A stretch of DNA of 15,902 bases from Pseudomonadota bacterium (GTDB lineage Bacteria; Pseudomonadota; Alphaproteobacteria; Reyranellales; Reyranellaceae): positions 1 through 15,902 of the forward strand of contig JAEZHS010000209.1 in the NCBI GenBank assembly GCA_023436825.1, written 5' to 3'. Positions 7,285-13,801 of the stretch are shown here, piece after piece (position 1 is the stretch's first letter; every line of letters begins with the position of its first letter). The notes under the pieces were generated by a model, which saw only the letters and a list, made by a program, of their open reading frames with translations, was not told the DNA's origin and searched no databases. The translations under genes were made by a program, and so were the position numbers.

Positions 7285-7746
7285 CTACTCCCACTTCCCC
7301 ATCGCCTGCGCCCGCATCGCCTCAGGGATCTTCTCGACGTCGGGCACCTTGAACACGCCGGACGCGACCAGGACGATCTCGCCGCCGCAGACCAGGTCGC
7401 AACTGCAGAAGCAGAAGTTGATGGTGCGCCGGGCGATGCGGGCGGTACCTTCCAGCCACTGCCCGAGTCTCGCGCCGCGCACGAACTCCGTGCTGAGCGA
7501 CACCGTCGGATGCGGCCAGCGGATGCCGGTGGCGTGGCCCGAGCCCACCCCCATCACCATGTCCGCCAAGGTGACCAGCAGGCCGCCATGCGCCCAGCCC
7601 ATGGGATTGCCGTGGCGCGGCTCGAGCGGCAGGCCGACCCGGAGCGTCTCGCCCTCGACCTTGAACCAGAGCGGCCCGACCAGGCCGACGAACTCGTCGG
7701 GCACCTCGAGCTTGCGGAAACCTTCGGGAATCAGCGCAGCGGTCAT
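7285..7746 (-). CDS. PaaI-type hot-dog thioesterase with a Cys cluster
   Basis: A 153-residue hot-dog-fold protein that likely hydrolyses an acyl-CoA or aromatic-CoA thioester. The segment HGNPMGWAHGGLLVTLADMV (45-64) is the PaaI/YdiI signature with its HGG (53-55). TVSLSTEFVRGA (81-92) is the next strand pair. The ATG overlaps the stop of the upstream thioesterase gene by four bases (ATGA), indicating coupling and excluding the longer upstream frame. A compact cluster Cys112-x-Cys114-x-Cys116-x3-Cys120 lies in the last sheet strands and is unusual for the fold. It is the last gene of the MaoC-glyoxalase-thioesterase operon. The substrate is unknown. Confidence 0.9.
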   Translation of the reverse strand: MTAALIPEGFRKLEVPDEFVGLVGPLWFKVEGETLRVGLPLEPRHGNPMGWAHGGLLVTLADMVMGVGSGHATGIRWPHPTVSLSTEFVRGARLGQWLEGTARIARRTINFCFCSCDLVCGGEIVLVASGVFKVPDVEKIPEAMRAQAMGKWE

Positions 7747-8201
7747 GAGCCAAGTCCATGCCCGGAAGCGGCGTATTTCTCGAGCGCCGCGCGCACTGCC
7801 GGTTCGAACGGCATGCTGCGATGCGTCTCCTCGTTCAGCGAGACCATGATCGCCTTGAGGACCGCGGTGCAGTTGCCCTCGCCATCGAACAGGCCATGGC
7901 CGATCACGCACTTGCGCTCGTGCACCTCGAGCAGGCGAGCGCAGGCCGTGGCGCGGCCGGGGAAGAACATCTGGCGCTTGAAGTCGATTTCCAGCCGGCC
8001 GACGACGACGCGAAAGCGCGGCAGGCCACTTTTCTCCAAAGACTGGCGAACGATGGCACGCATGTAGGAGACGCGCGCATTCTCCAGCAGCTGCAGGAAC
8101 GCTCCGTTGTTGATATGACCGTTGGCGTCGACGTCGGCGAAACGCAGATGTTCCTCGGTGGCGAATCCGTAGATCCGCCGGTCCGTCAGGTCGAGACTCA
8201 C
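7743..8201 (-). CDS. 4HBT/YbgC-type acyl-CoA thioesterase
   Basis: A 152-residue hot-dog thioesterase. LRFADVDANGHINNGAFLQL (19-38) holds the 4-hydroxybenzoyl-CoA thioesterase signature, including the catalytic-type Asp in DxDxxGHxNN, followed by LENARVSYMR. VGRLEIDFKRQMFFPGRA is the strand region that follows. The GTG start lies four bases after the stop of the glyoxalase-like gene, with GGAG ten bases upstream. Together with the PaaI-type gene it gives the operon two different thioesterases, suggesting two thioester intermediates or a salvage step. The acyl substrate is not readable. Confidence 0.9.
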   Translation of the reverse strand: MSLDLTDRRIYGFATEEHLRFADVDANGHINNGAFLQLLENARVSYMRAIVRQSLEKSGLPRFRVVVGRLEIDFKRQMFFPGRATACARLLEVHERKCVIGHGLFDGEGNCTAVLKAIMVSLNEETHRSMPFEPAVRAALEKYAASGHGLGS

Positions 8202-8205
8202 CGGC

Positions 8206-9051
8206 TCAGTTCTCCCTGAATTCCAGGGTGAGATCGGCAGCCTCCGACGGCGGCACGAGCAGCCGGCCCGAATCGGGCTTGGTCACCTTAACACCGTTGT
8301 TCTCCAGCAGTGCCTCGCATGCCGAGAGATTCTCGACCCTGATGCCGAGCAGTGCCGGATGGTCGACCGCGCGCACGGGTGTGATTCCCGGGTAGCGCCG
8401 CAGGTAGTCCTGGCGGTTCATGTAGTGGATGGGCTGCGTGCCGGTATCGACAACGATGCCGTCGCCTTCGCCGCGCACCGAACCCCTGCCGAAGTACTTC
8501 TCCAGTTCGGCCGTCCATTTTGACGGCTGCTCAGCGATCACCGTGACGCCCAGGACGCCGCGCGCGCCGTTGGGGTGTTGCGCCCATTCGCTGCGATAAA
8601 CGAACTGCGGCGTGAGATGCTCGCAGACGAAGAAGCCCACCACCGGCATGTGGGTCTTGGGGATGCGCACCGTGCGGAACTGAGCATGCTCGGTCTTGCC
8701 GGCGATCTCGACCTCGCGATCGAAGAACAACGGTGCGTCGGGCTGCAGCCCCGCCGCCTTGAAGGCCTCGAAGGCGAGATCGGCGCCGTCCGTCGCGAGC
8801 GCCACGTTGGCAAGCCCGCCGCCGCCCTTCAGCCATTCGCGCCGCTCGGCGTTGAACTCGGTATCCTCGACGATGCCCAATATCTCGAAATAATCGGCGT
8901 CGAAGATCATCAGGTGGTTGGCCGTGCCGAGCTTCCTGTGGAAGCCACGCGGCTGGACCTGGAAGCCGAGCTTGCGATAGGCCGCCTCGGCCGCATCGAT
9001 GCCGTCGACCATGACCACGACGTGGTCGAGCCCGCGGATGGCGTGCTTCAT
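8206..9051 (-). CDS. Glyoxalase-like (VOC superfamily) domain protein
   Basis: A 281-residue protein with the layout of the Glyoxalase_3-like group. The opening IRGLDHVVVMVDGIDAAEAA has the His (residue 10) that is the usual first VOC metal ligand, and NHLMIFDADYFEILGI contains the Glu expected at the end of the first beta-alpha-beta-beta-beta unit. A second half starts near ARGVLGVTVIAEQPSKW, and RAVDHPALLGIRVENLSACE begins another repeat. Family members include dioxygenases, isomerases and lyases, so the reaction cannot be assigned. Its ATG overlaps the MaoC stop by four bases, so it probably serves the same acyl-CoA pathway. Confidence 0.87.
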   Translation of the reverse strand: MKHAIRGLDHVVVMVDGIDAAEAAYRKLGFQVQPRGFHRKLGTANHLMIFDADYFEILGIVEDTEFNAERREWLKGGGGLANVALATDGADLAFEAFKAAGLQPDAPLFFDREVEIAGKTEHAQFRTVRIPKTHMPVVGFFVCEHLTPQFVYRSEWAQHPNGARGVLGVTVIAEQPSKWTAELEKYFGRGSVRGEGDGIVVDTGTQPIHYMNRQDYLRRYPGITPVRAVDHPALLGIRVENLSACEALLENNGVKVTKPDSGRLLVPPSEAADLTLEFREN

Positions 9052-9506
9052 GCCGGCCTCCTTCGCACCATGTTGGTTCCCTTCAGCGTCATCACCAGCT
9101 CACCCTTCTGATTGGTGGCGCGCCATTGCTCGTGGACGATCCCCATCTCCGGGCGGCTCTTGGACGGCACCTTGCCGGCGCACTCGACCCAGGCGGTCAG
9201 CGTGTCGCCCGGCCGCACCGGCTTCATCCAGCGGACCTCATCGACTCCCGGCGATCCAAGCGCCGTGCGCTGGTCGACGTAGTTGTCGACGAACAGCCGC
9301 ATCAGCTTGGCCGTCACGTGCCAACCGGAGGCGATCAGGCTGCCGAACATCGATTGCCGCGCCGCATCAGCATCGACATGGAAGCTTTGCGGGTCGTACT
9401 GGCGGGCGAAGTCGACGATTTCGTCGGCAGTGAAACTGGTCGAGCCGAGATCGAATTTCTGGCCGACTTCATAGTCGTCCCAGTAACGCGGGGGCTTGGA
9501 TTGCAT
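9048..9506 (-). CDS. MaoC-like (R)-hydratase/dehydratase
   Basis: A 152-residue single hot-dog MaoC protein. The hydratase-2 motif is clear: FARQYDPQSFHVDADAA (33-49) with Asp38 and His43 as the expected catalytic pair, followed by FGSLIASGWH (54-63). VRWMKPVRPGDTLTAWVE (91-108) matches the typical second half. Such proteins hydrate trans-2-enoyl-CoA to (R)-3-hydroxyacyl-CoA or act on branched or dicarboxylic acyl-CoA. It is first in the four-gene minus-strand operon and is divergent from the cyclase gene across 83 bp. I see no strong promoter or ribosome-binding site there; the 83 bp hold nothing else recognisable. Confidence 0.92.
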   Translation of the reverse strand: MQSKPPRYWDDYEVGQKFDLGSTSFTADEIVDFARQYDPQSFHVDADAARQSMFGSLIASGWHVTAKLMRLFVDNYVDQRTALGSPGVDEVRWMKPVRPGDTLTAWVECAGKVPSKSRPEMGIVHEQWRATNQKGELVMTLKGTNMVRRRPA

Positions 9507-9589
9507 GGCAACCGGTCTTCGCAGAGGGGACCCGCCGAGGCAAGGACCTCCTATGGCCTGCCTGCCGCGTGTCGGTTAGCCTGTGGGCC

Positions 9590-10657
9590 ATGACCGATCC
9601 CGACCTCGTCCGGCGCCTGACCACGTTCATGGACATCGACGTCGTCGGCTTCAGCACGATGTCGGCCCGGGATGAGGAGCATGCCCTAGGTCTTCTCGGC
9701 GCTCGCATGGCGACCGCTCAGGGCCTGGTGAAGCACCATCGTGGACGTGTCTTCAAGCTGACCGGTGACGGGCTCCTGGCGGAATTCGCGAGCCCGGTCG
9801 AAGCGGTGCGTGCTGCCCTGGAAATCCAGGAGGCGATGCGCGCGGCCAACGACCAGGCCGGACCGGACAACCAGCTCGTCCTGCGCATCGGCGTCAATCT
9901 CGGCGACGTCGTGGAAAGCGGCGACGACCTGATGGGCGATGCGGTCAACGTCGCAGCGCGCCTGGAATCGATCGCCAGGCCCGGCGGCATCTGCGTCTCG
10001 GCCGCCGTCTACGAACAGATCGAGGGCAAGCTGACGCTGGGCGCAGAGGACCTGGGCGAGCAGCACGTCAAGAATATCCCGCGCGCCATCCATGCCTACC
10101 GACTGACGCTCGACAGGGTGCCGGTCGTCGCCGCATCAGCAGCGGACGGGCGCAAGGCGAAGCGAGTTGCCGTCATCATCGGGGTCGCCGCAACAGCGGC
10201 CGTGCTGGTGACCGGCGCGGCCTGGCTGCTGCATGAACGATCGGAGACGCCGGCCTCGACGCGCACGGTGCAGGCGCCTGCATCCGCACCCGCTCCTGCA
10301 CCTGTTGCCCCGATGCCGCCACCGGCACCGGCGACGGCGCCGTCACCGCCGGCGGCAACCACCGCACCTCCGGTCGCTTCCCCACCGGCCACGCCTCCTG
10401 CCTCGACGCCGCCGGCCGCGGCATCTCGACCTTACGTCGCCTCCGGGTTCCATTCGTGCCGCAGTGGCGTGAGCGGCGGCTCGTGGATTACGGCCTGGCC
10501 GAGGACCACAAGGCGATGGCGATCAACGTACGCGGCTGGTTCGCCATGGCCACGCGCGCGCTCGACGAGACGGCGGCCCGCCGCCGGGCGCTCGAGGAAT
10601 GCAATGCGCTGGTCGAACGCGAAGTGCCGATGGTGCGCGATTTCGACCGCTGCGTGA
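9590..10657 (+). CDS. Class III adenylate/guanylate cyclase, N-terminal part of a frameshifted gene
   Basis: The catalytic domain covers residues 8-172: FMDIDVVGFSTM with metal Asp17, FKLTGDGLLAEF with second metal Asp60 and Lys56 at a base-recognition position, and GDAVNVAARLE with Asn120 and Arg124, the transition-state pair. These indicate an active cyclase making cAMP or cGMP. A transmembrane helix spans about 191-213, followed by a Pro/Ala-rich linker. After about residue 285 (near 10444) this frame turns into low-quality Arg/Ser/Trp-rich sequence, while the real downstream domain continues in another frame. Restoring one base in the TCCGGGTT at 10442-10449 gives a continuous 554-residue protein ending at 11253. 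ATG at 9590 is preferred to GTG at 9569 because the domain starts right after it. Confidence 0.85.
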   Translation: MTDPDLVRRLTTFMDIDVVGFSTMSARDEEHALGLLGARMATAQGLVKHHRGRVFKLTGDGLLAEFASPVEAVRAALEIQEAMRAANDQAGPDNQLVLRIGVNLGDVVESGDDLMGDAVNVAARLESIARPGGICVSAAVYEQIEGKLTLGAEDLGEQHVKNIPRAIHAYRLTLDRVPVVAASAADGRKAKRVAVIIGVAATAAVLVTGAAWLLHERSETPASTRTVQAPASAPAPAPVAPMPPPAPATAPSPPAATTAPPVASPPATPPASTPPAAASRPYVASGFHSCRSGVSGGSWITAWPRTTRRWRSTYAAGSPWPRARSTRRRPAAGRSRNAMRWSNAKCRWCAISTAA

Positions 10658-11253
10658 TCTATGCCATCGGCAACGAGGTGGTGTGGCCGTTCCTGGCGCC
10701 GCCCATGCCGCCGCCGCCCTACCTGCCGGCGGCCAGGCCGTCGCCGCCCATTCCGTTCGACGCTGCCACCGTGCCCCTGGTGACCGAGCGCGGCCGGCAG
10801 AACCTCCAGGAGCACTACATGAGGACGACGCGGCATCGCGCCCTCGTGCTGGGCCGCGGACCGCTCGAATGGTGGTCGCCGAGCGAGAGCGATGCCGACG
10901 CCATCCGCCGCAACCTGCAAACCTGCGGCCAGATCACCGGGCATGCGTGCGCCGTCTATTCTGTCGACGACGAGGTCGTGGTGCGCATACCGCAGCTCCA
11001 TCGCGTCACCGGCATCTTCACGTCCGAGCATATCCCCTCGCCCGACGCCGCCCGGCGGGCAGCGATCGAGCACTATCTGATCGAAAACGACTGGCGCGCG
11101 CTCGCAACCGGCGACAATGGCCCGATCGGCATGGTGTCCGGGCGGGCAAGCGAGACAGCGGCGGTGGCTGATGCCATCAGCGAGTGCAGCAAGGCCGGCG
11201 GCAACGGCTGCAAGCTGATGGCCGTCGGGCCGTTTCTGGTGGCACCTAAGTAG
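10456..11253 (+). CDS. C-terminal triple-repeat domain of the cyclase gene (out of frame)
   Basis: This frame holds the continuation of the cyclase; the GTG at 10456 is only the first possible start in it. The match begins upstream with RVPFVPQWRERRLVDY near 10444. Three units of about 70-85 residues follow, each with a (V)P(F/L)V-like entry, an (H)RALA-type strand, a helix ending in xxC and a second Cys before a hydrophobic strand. Cys positions in this frame are 49/66, 157/165 and 244/252. A Pro-rich spacer (81-100) separates units 1 and 2. Paired cysteines beyond a membrane helix suggest a periplasmic sensor-like domain. Whether it is made depends on whether the frameshift is real. Confidence 0.7.
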   Translation: MPQWRERRLVDYGLAEDHKAMAINVRGWFAMATRALDETAARRRALEECNALVEREVPMVRDFDRCVIYAIGNEVVWPFLAPPMPPPPYLPAARPSPPIPFDAATVPLVTERGRQNLQEHYMRTTRHRALVLGRGPLEWWSPSESDADAIRRNLQTCGQITGHACAVYSVDDEVVVRIPQLHRVTGIFTSEHIPSPDAARRAAIEHYLIENDWRALATGDNGPIGMVSGRASETAAVADAISECSKAGGNGCKLMAVGPFLVAPK

Positions 11254-11264
11254 AATGAGATTTC

Positions 11265-11294
11265 TTCACCTCCGCCTCTTACGTCGGAGGTGAA
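11265..11294. terminator. Perfect 10-bp inverted repeat between convergent genes
   Basis: TTCACCTCCG (11265-11274) and CGGAGGTGAA (11285-11294) are exact reverse complements with a 10-base loop. The repeat lies between the end of the cyclase gene (11253) and the end of the acyl-CoA dehydrogenase gene (11308) and could stop transcription from both sides. No clear U-tract follows on either strand, so intrinsic termination is uncertain. Confidence 0.5.
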
Positions 11295-11307
11295 TGAGGG
11301 TTCGGAG

Positions 11308-12468
11308 TCAGTCGGCCAGCGCCGCACCAAATCGCTTGGCGATCTCTTCGAGCATGACTTCCGACGCGCCGCCGCCGATCGCCTGAACTCGCGCGTCGCG
11401 CGCCATGCGCTCGACCGCAGTCTCGCGCACGAAGCCCATGCCGCCGTGGAACTGCACGCAGTCGTAGAGGACCTGATTCACCAGGTCGCCAGCCAGCGCC
11501 TTCACCATCGACACCTGGGCGACGCAGTCCCGGCCCTCGGCATCGAGCCAGGCCGTGTGATGGACGAGCTGGCGTGCGGCCTCGACCTCGGCCAGGCGGC
11601 GCGACAGCCGCTGCCGGATCGCCTGCTTGTCCCACAGAGGCTTTCCGAAGGCGGTGCGCTGGCTGACATGATCGTAGGTGAGCCGGATTGCCTCGCGCGC
11701 CTCGGCCATCGCCATGGCGCCGATCACCAGCCGCTCGGTCTGAAAGTTGGCCATGATCGAGTAGAAGCCGCGGTTGGGTTCGCCGAGCACGTTCTCGGCC
11801 GGCACGCGGCAATCCTCGAAGATCAGCTCGGCCGTGTCCGAAGAGCGCCACCCGGTCTTGTCGAGGGCGCGGCCGACCTCGAAGCCCGGCATGCCCTTCT
11901 CGACGATGAACATGGTGATGGCGCGACTGCCCTTGGCTTCAGGATCGGTGCGGGCGGCGATGAAATAGAGATCGCCATGCACGCCGTTGGTGATGAACAT
12001 CTTGGCGCCGTTCAGCACCCAGTCGTTGCCGTCGCGGATGGCGCGGGTGCGGATACCGGCGACGTCCGAGCCGGCGCCGGGCTCGGTGACGCCGACCGCC
12101 GTGATGGTGCTTCCCGCCAGGATGCCCGGCAGGTACTTCTCGAGCTGCCGTTTGCTGCCGAAGCGCACGAGGTGCGGGCTCGCCATGTCGGTATGCACCA
12201 GCACAGTGATGGCGAAACCGCCATGGGTCGAGCGACCGACCTCCTCCGCCAGAACGACCGACGCGCGCGCATCGAGGCCCGCGCCACCCATCGCTTCGGG
12301 AACGCGCAGCGAGAAGAAGCCGAGCCCGCCCATCTCGCGCAGCACATCGCGCGGCACGAAACCCGCTTCTTCCCATTTCGGCCCGTGCGGTTTCACCTTC
12401 TCCTCGACGAAGCGCCGGAGCTGGCTGCGGATGAGGTCGTGCTCTTCGGTGAAGATGGGATGTGTCAT
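11308..12468 (-). CDS. Acyl-CoA dehydrogenase, IVD/LCAD-like catalytic arrangement
   Basis: A full-length 386-residue FAD acyl-CoA dehydrogenase. The N-terminal helical domain runs to about 120. VTEPGAGSDVAGIRTRA (127-143) and WVLNGAKMFITNG (150-162) are the beta-domain FAD/substrate motifs. RTAFGKPL (271-278) and QFHGGMGF (339-346) belong to the C-terminal domain. The position of the usual catalytic Glu (IYEGTS in MCAD) reads IGGGASE here, with Gly366. QTERLVIG (243-250) supplies Glu245 where isovaleryl- and long-chain acyl-CoA dehydrogenases carry their base. That suggests a branched or long-chain substrate, by inference. The gene is divergent from a thioesterase gene by only 25 bp. Confidence 0.95.
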   Translation of the reverse strand: MTHPIFTEEHDLIRSQLRRFVEEKVKPHGPKWEEAGFVPRDVLREMGGLGFFSLRVPEAMGGAGLDARASVVLAEEVGRSTHGGFAITVLVHTDMASPHLVRFGSKRQLEKYLPGILAGSTITAVGVTEPGAGSDVAGIRTRAIRDGNDWVLNGAKMFITNGVHGDLYFIAARTDPEAKGSRAITMFIVEKGMPGFEVGRALDKTGWRSSDTAELIFEDCRVPAENVLGEPNRGFYSIMANFQTERLVIGAMAMAEAREAIRLTYDHVSQRTAFGKPLWDKQAIRQRLSRRLAEVEAARQLVHHTAWLDAEGRDCVAQVSMVKALAGDLVNQVLYDCVQFHGGMGFVRETAVERMARDARVQAIGGGASEVMLEEIAKRFGAALAD

Positions 12469-12493
12469 GGCGTCGGGATGCTACACTTGCGCC

Positions 12494-12924
12494 ATGTCAC
12501 GCGACAAACGACTGCAGGATCGCTCGATCTATCCGCACTGGTGCAAGGACACGGTGCGTTTCTCCGACCAGGACGCCGCCGGCCACCCAACAACGTGGCA
12601 ATCTGCGCCTATCTCGAAACCGCGCGCCTCACCTTCATGCGCGACATGGGCCTGACCACGGCGACGGACGGCACGCGCGGCATTTCGGCCGGCATGACGG
12701 TGAGCTTCCTCGCCGAATCGCATTGGCCGGGTCAGGTCGAACTCGGCACCGGGGTCGTACGCATCGGCACCAGCTCAATCACCGTCGGCTCGGCCGCCTT
12801 CAAGGCCGGCACCTGCATCGCGGCGGCTGAGATGACCGTGGTCCGCCTCAAGGGCAAGACGCCCCACCCGATCGACGGGACATTGCGGGAAAAGCTGAAA
12901 AAGTATTTGTTGCCAGGGTTTTAG
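12494..12924 (+). pseudogene. 4HBT-type thioesterase gene with apparent one-base frameshift
   Basis: From ATG 12494 the protein reads MSRDKRLQDRSIYPHWCKDT then VRFSDQDAAGH, the start of a hot-dog thioesterase signature, and then derails. The expected NNVAICAYLETARLTFMRDM continues in the frame one base off, from the AAC at 12589, through AGMTVSFLAESHWPGQVELG to LKKYLLPGF and TAG at 12924. Adding one base to the CCC at 12586-12588 gives a 143-residue protein of normal family length, with GH-P-NN in place of the usual GHVNN. The rest of both halves is well preserved, so the lesion is recent or a sequencing artefact. Read as sequenced, the first frame ends at 12655. Confidence 0.8.
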
Positions 12925-12931
12925 CGACGGC

Positions 12932-12960
12932 TTGACCGGCTCCGTACGGCCCTCTATCTT
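12932..12960 (+). promoter_or_regulatory. Candidate sigma70-type promoter of bfd
   Basis: TTGACC (12932-12937) and TATCTT (12955-12960) are separated by exactly 17 bases and match 5/6 and 4/6 of the consensus. They lie just after the thioesterase stop at 12924 and about 50 bases before the bfd start. This is the best promoter-like pair I found in the window. Confidence 0.5.
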
Positions 12961-12966
12961 CGCTTC

Positions 12967-12981
12967 TGCGAGTAAGTCGCA
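12967..12981. promoter_or_regulatory. Candidate iron-regulator (Fur-like) operator at the bfd start site
   Basis: TGCGA-GTAAG-TCGCA is a perfect 5-5-5 inverted repeat, beginning about 7 bases after the -10 box and so covering the expected transcription start. By eye the wider GCGAGTAAGTCGCAT resembles alphaproteobacterial Fur-type boxes of the GCGAATGATTCGCAT style at 12 of 15 positions. The position is right for a repressor acting when iron is plentiful, as expected for bfd. The regulator is inferred; none is encoded here. Confidence 0.4.
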
Positions 12982-13008
12982 TCTGCATAGGGACCGCGGC
13001 GCAAGGGC

Positions 13009-13212
13009 ATGTTCATCTGCATCTGCCAAGCCATTCGTGAACGCGAAATCGACGCCGCCGTCCGTGCGGGCGCCCGCCGGCCGGCCGACGTCTTCCGAGC
13101 TTGCGGCAAGGCCCCTCAGTGCGGCAGCTGCGCCTGCGACATGCGGGAGCGCATCTCGCAGACCATCGCCCGCGACCAAGCTGCGGCGCCCAACCTTCTG
13201 GCTGCTGACTGA
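13009..13212 (+). CDS. bfd: Bacterioferritin-associated ferredoxin (2Fe-2S)
   Basis: A 67-residue Bfd protein, which docks on bacterioferritin and delivers electrons to release stored iron. The 2Fe-2S ligands fall exactly where E. coli Bfd has them: Cys4, Cys6, Cys38 and Cys41 (FICICQAI and PQCGSC). Two additional cysteines, Cys32 and Cys43, are not cluster ligands in the known protein. IREREIDAAVRAGAR is the usual BFD helix. A close AAGGG lies just ahead of the ATG. The gene converges on bfr, its functional partner, 32 bp away, and has its own promoter and a candidate iron-responsive operator. Confidence 0.93.
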   Translation: MFICICQAIREREIDAAVRAGARRPADVFRACGKAPQCGSCACDMRERISQTIARDQAAAPNLLAAD

Positions 13213-13220
13213 CTCATGAT

Positions 13221-13237
13221 GCGGACCAGAGGTCCGC
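13221..13237. terminator. Perfect 7-bp hairpin between convergent bfd and bfr
   Basis: GCGGACC-AGA-GGTCCGC forms a perfect GC-rich stem with a three-base loop in the 32-bp gap between the two stop codons. It is a plausible bidirectional terminator, although neither strand has a run of U after it. Confidence 0.55.
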
Positions 13238-13244
13238 GCTCCCG

Positions 13245-13730
13245 TCAGCTCGACTCCTTGCCTTCGCCGATCTGCGTCTGCAGGTAGTTCTGCTCCCCGA
13301 CCTTGTCGACCAGCGATAACTCGGTCTCCAGGAAGTCGATGTGCTCTTCGGCATCCTCGAGAATGTCGACGACGATCTCGCGGCTGACATAGTCCTTGGT
13401 CGATTCGCAAAGCGTGACCGCTGCAATGAGCGCCGTGCGCGCCTCGTTCTCCAGCCGAAGGTCGGCCCTCAAGCATTCGACGACGGTCTCGCCGACAGCG
13501 AGTCGGCCGAGATCCTGCAGATTGGGAAGGCCGTCGAGCACGAGGATACGCTTCATCAGCTTGTCGGCGTGCTTCATCTCGCCGATCGATTCTTCGTAGA
13601 TCTTCTTGGCCATCCGCTCGAAGCCCCAGTGTCCCATCATGCGGGCATGGAGGAAGTACTGGTTGATCGCGGTGAGCTCGTTCTTCAGCAGCTTGTTCAG
13701 TTCGGCGACGATTTGTGGATTGCCCTGCAT
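13245..13730 (-). CDS. bfr: Bacterioferritin with Ala at ferroxidase position 127
   Basis: A 161-residue haem-binding ferritin subunit (24-mer iron store). It aligns without gaps to E. coli Bfr over residues 1-93 and again at 113-130. Haem ligand Met52 is present, and of the six ferroxidase ligands Glu18, Glu51, His54, Glu94 and His130 are kept. Position 127, a bridging Glu in E. coli, is Ala: LEDAEEHIDF, codon GCC at the minus-strand equivalent of about 13350-13352. The C-terminal GEQNYLQTQIGEG is typical. The ATG follows a strong GAGGAGG site 6 bases upstream. It faces bfd convergently and sodB divergently. Subunits lacking a complete ferroxidase site exist in two-subunit bacterioferritins, so a second bfr elsewhere is possible. 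Confidence 0.95.
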   Translation of the reverse strand: MQGNPQIVAELNKLLKNELTAINQYFLHARMMGHWGFERMAKKIYEESIGEMKHADKLMKRILVLDGLPNLQDLGRLAVGETVVECLRADLRLENEARTALIAAVTLCESTKDYVSREIVVDILEDAEEHIDFLETELSLVDKVGEQNYLQTQIGEGKESS

Positions 13731-13801
13731 GGCGGCCTCCTCGCGATACGCATTCGGCTAGAGCAATACTCCGCGAATCCCGCGATGCAACCGAAGAGTG
13801 C

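Noticed and set aside
10260..10425. Short repeated GCACC/CCGCC units as a tandem DNA repeat
   Set aside because: It is simply the Pro/Ala-rich linker of the cyclase encoded with GC-rich codons; no fixed period is seen.
11290..12588. Long plus-strand frame opposite the acyl-CoA dehydrogenase, running into the thioesterase
   Set aside because: Only the part after 12589 has homology-like content; the earlier part is antisense to a well-conserved enzyme. It is not a fusion protein.
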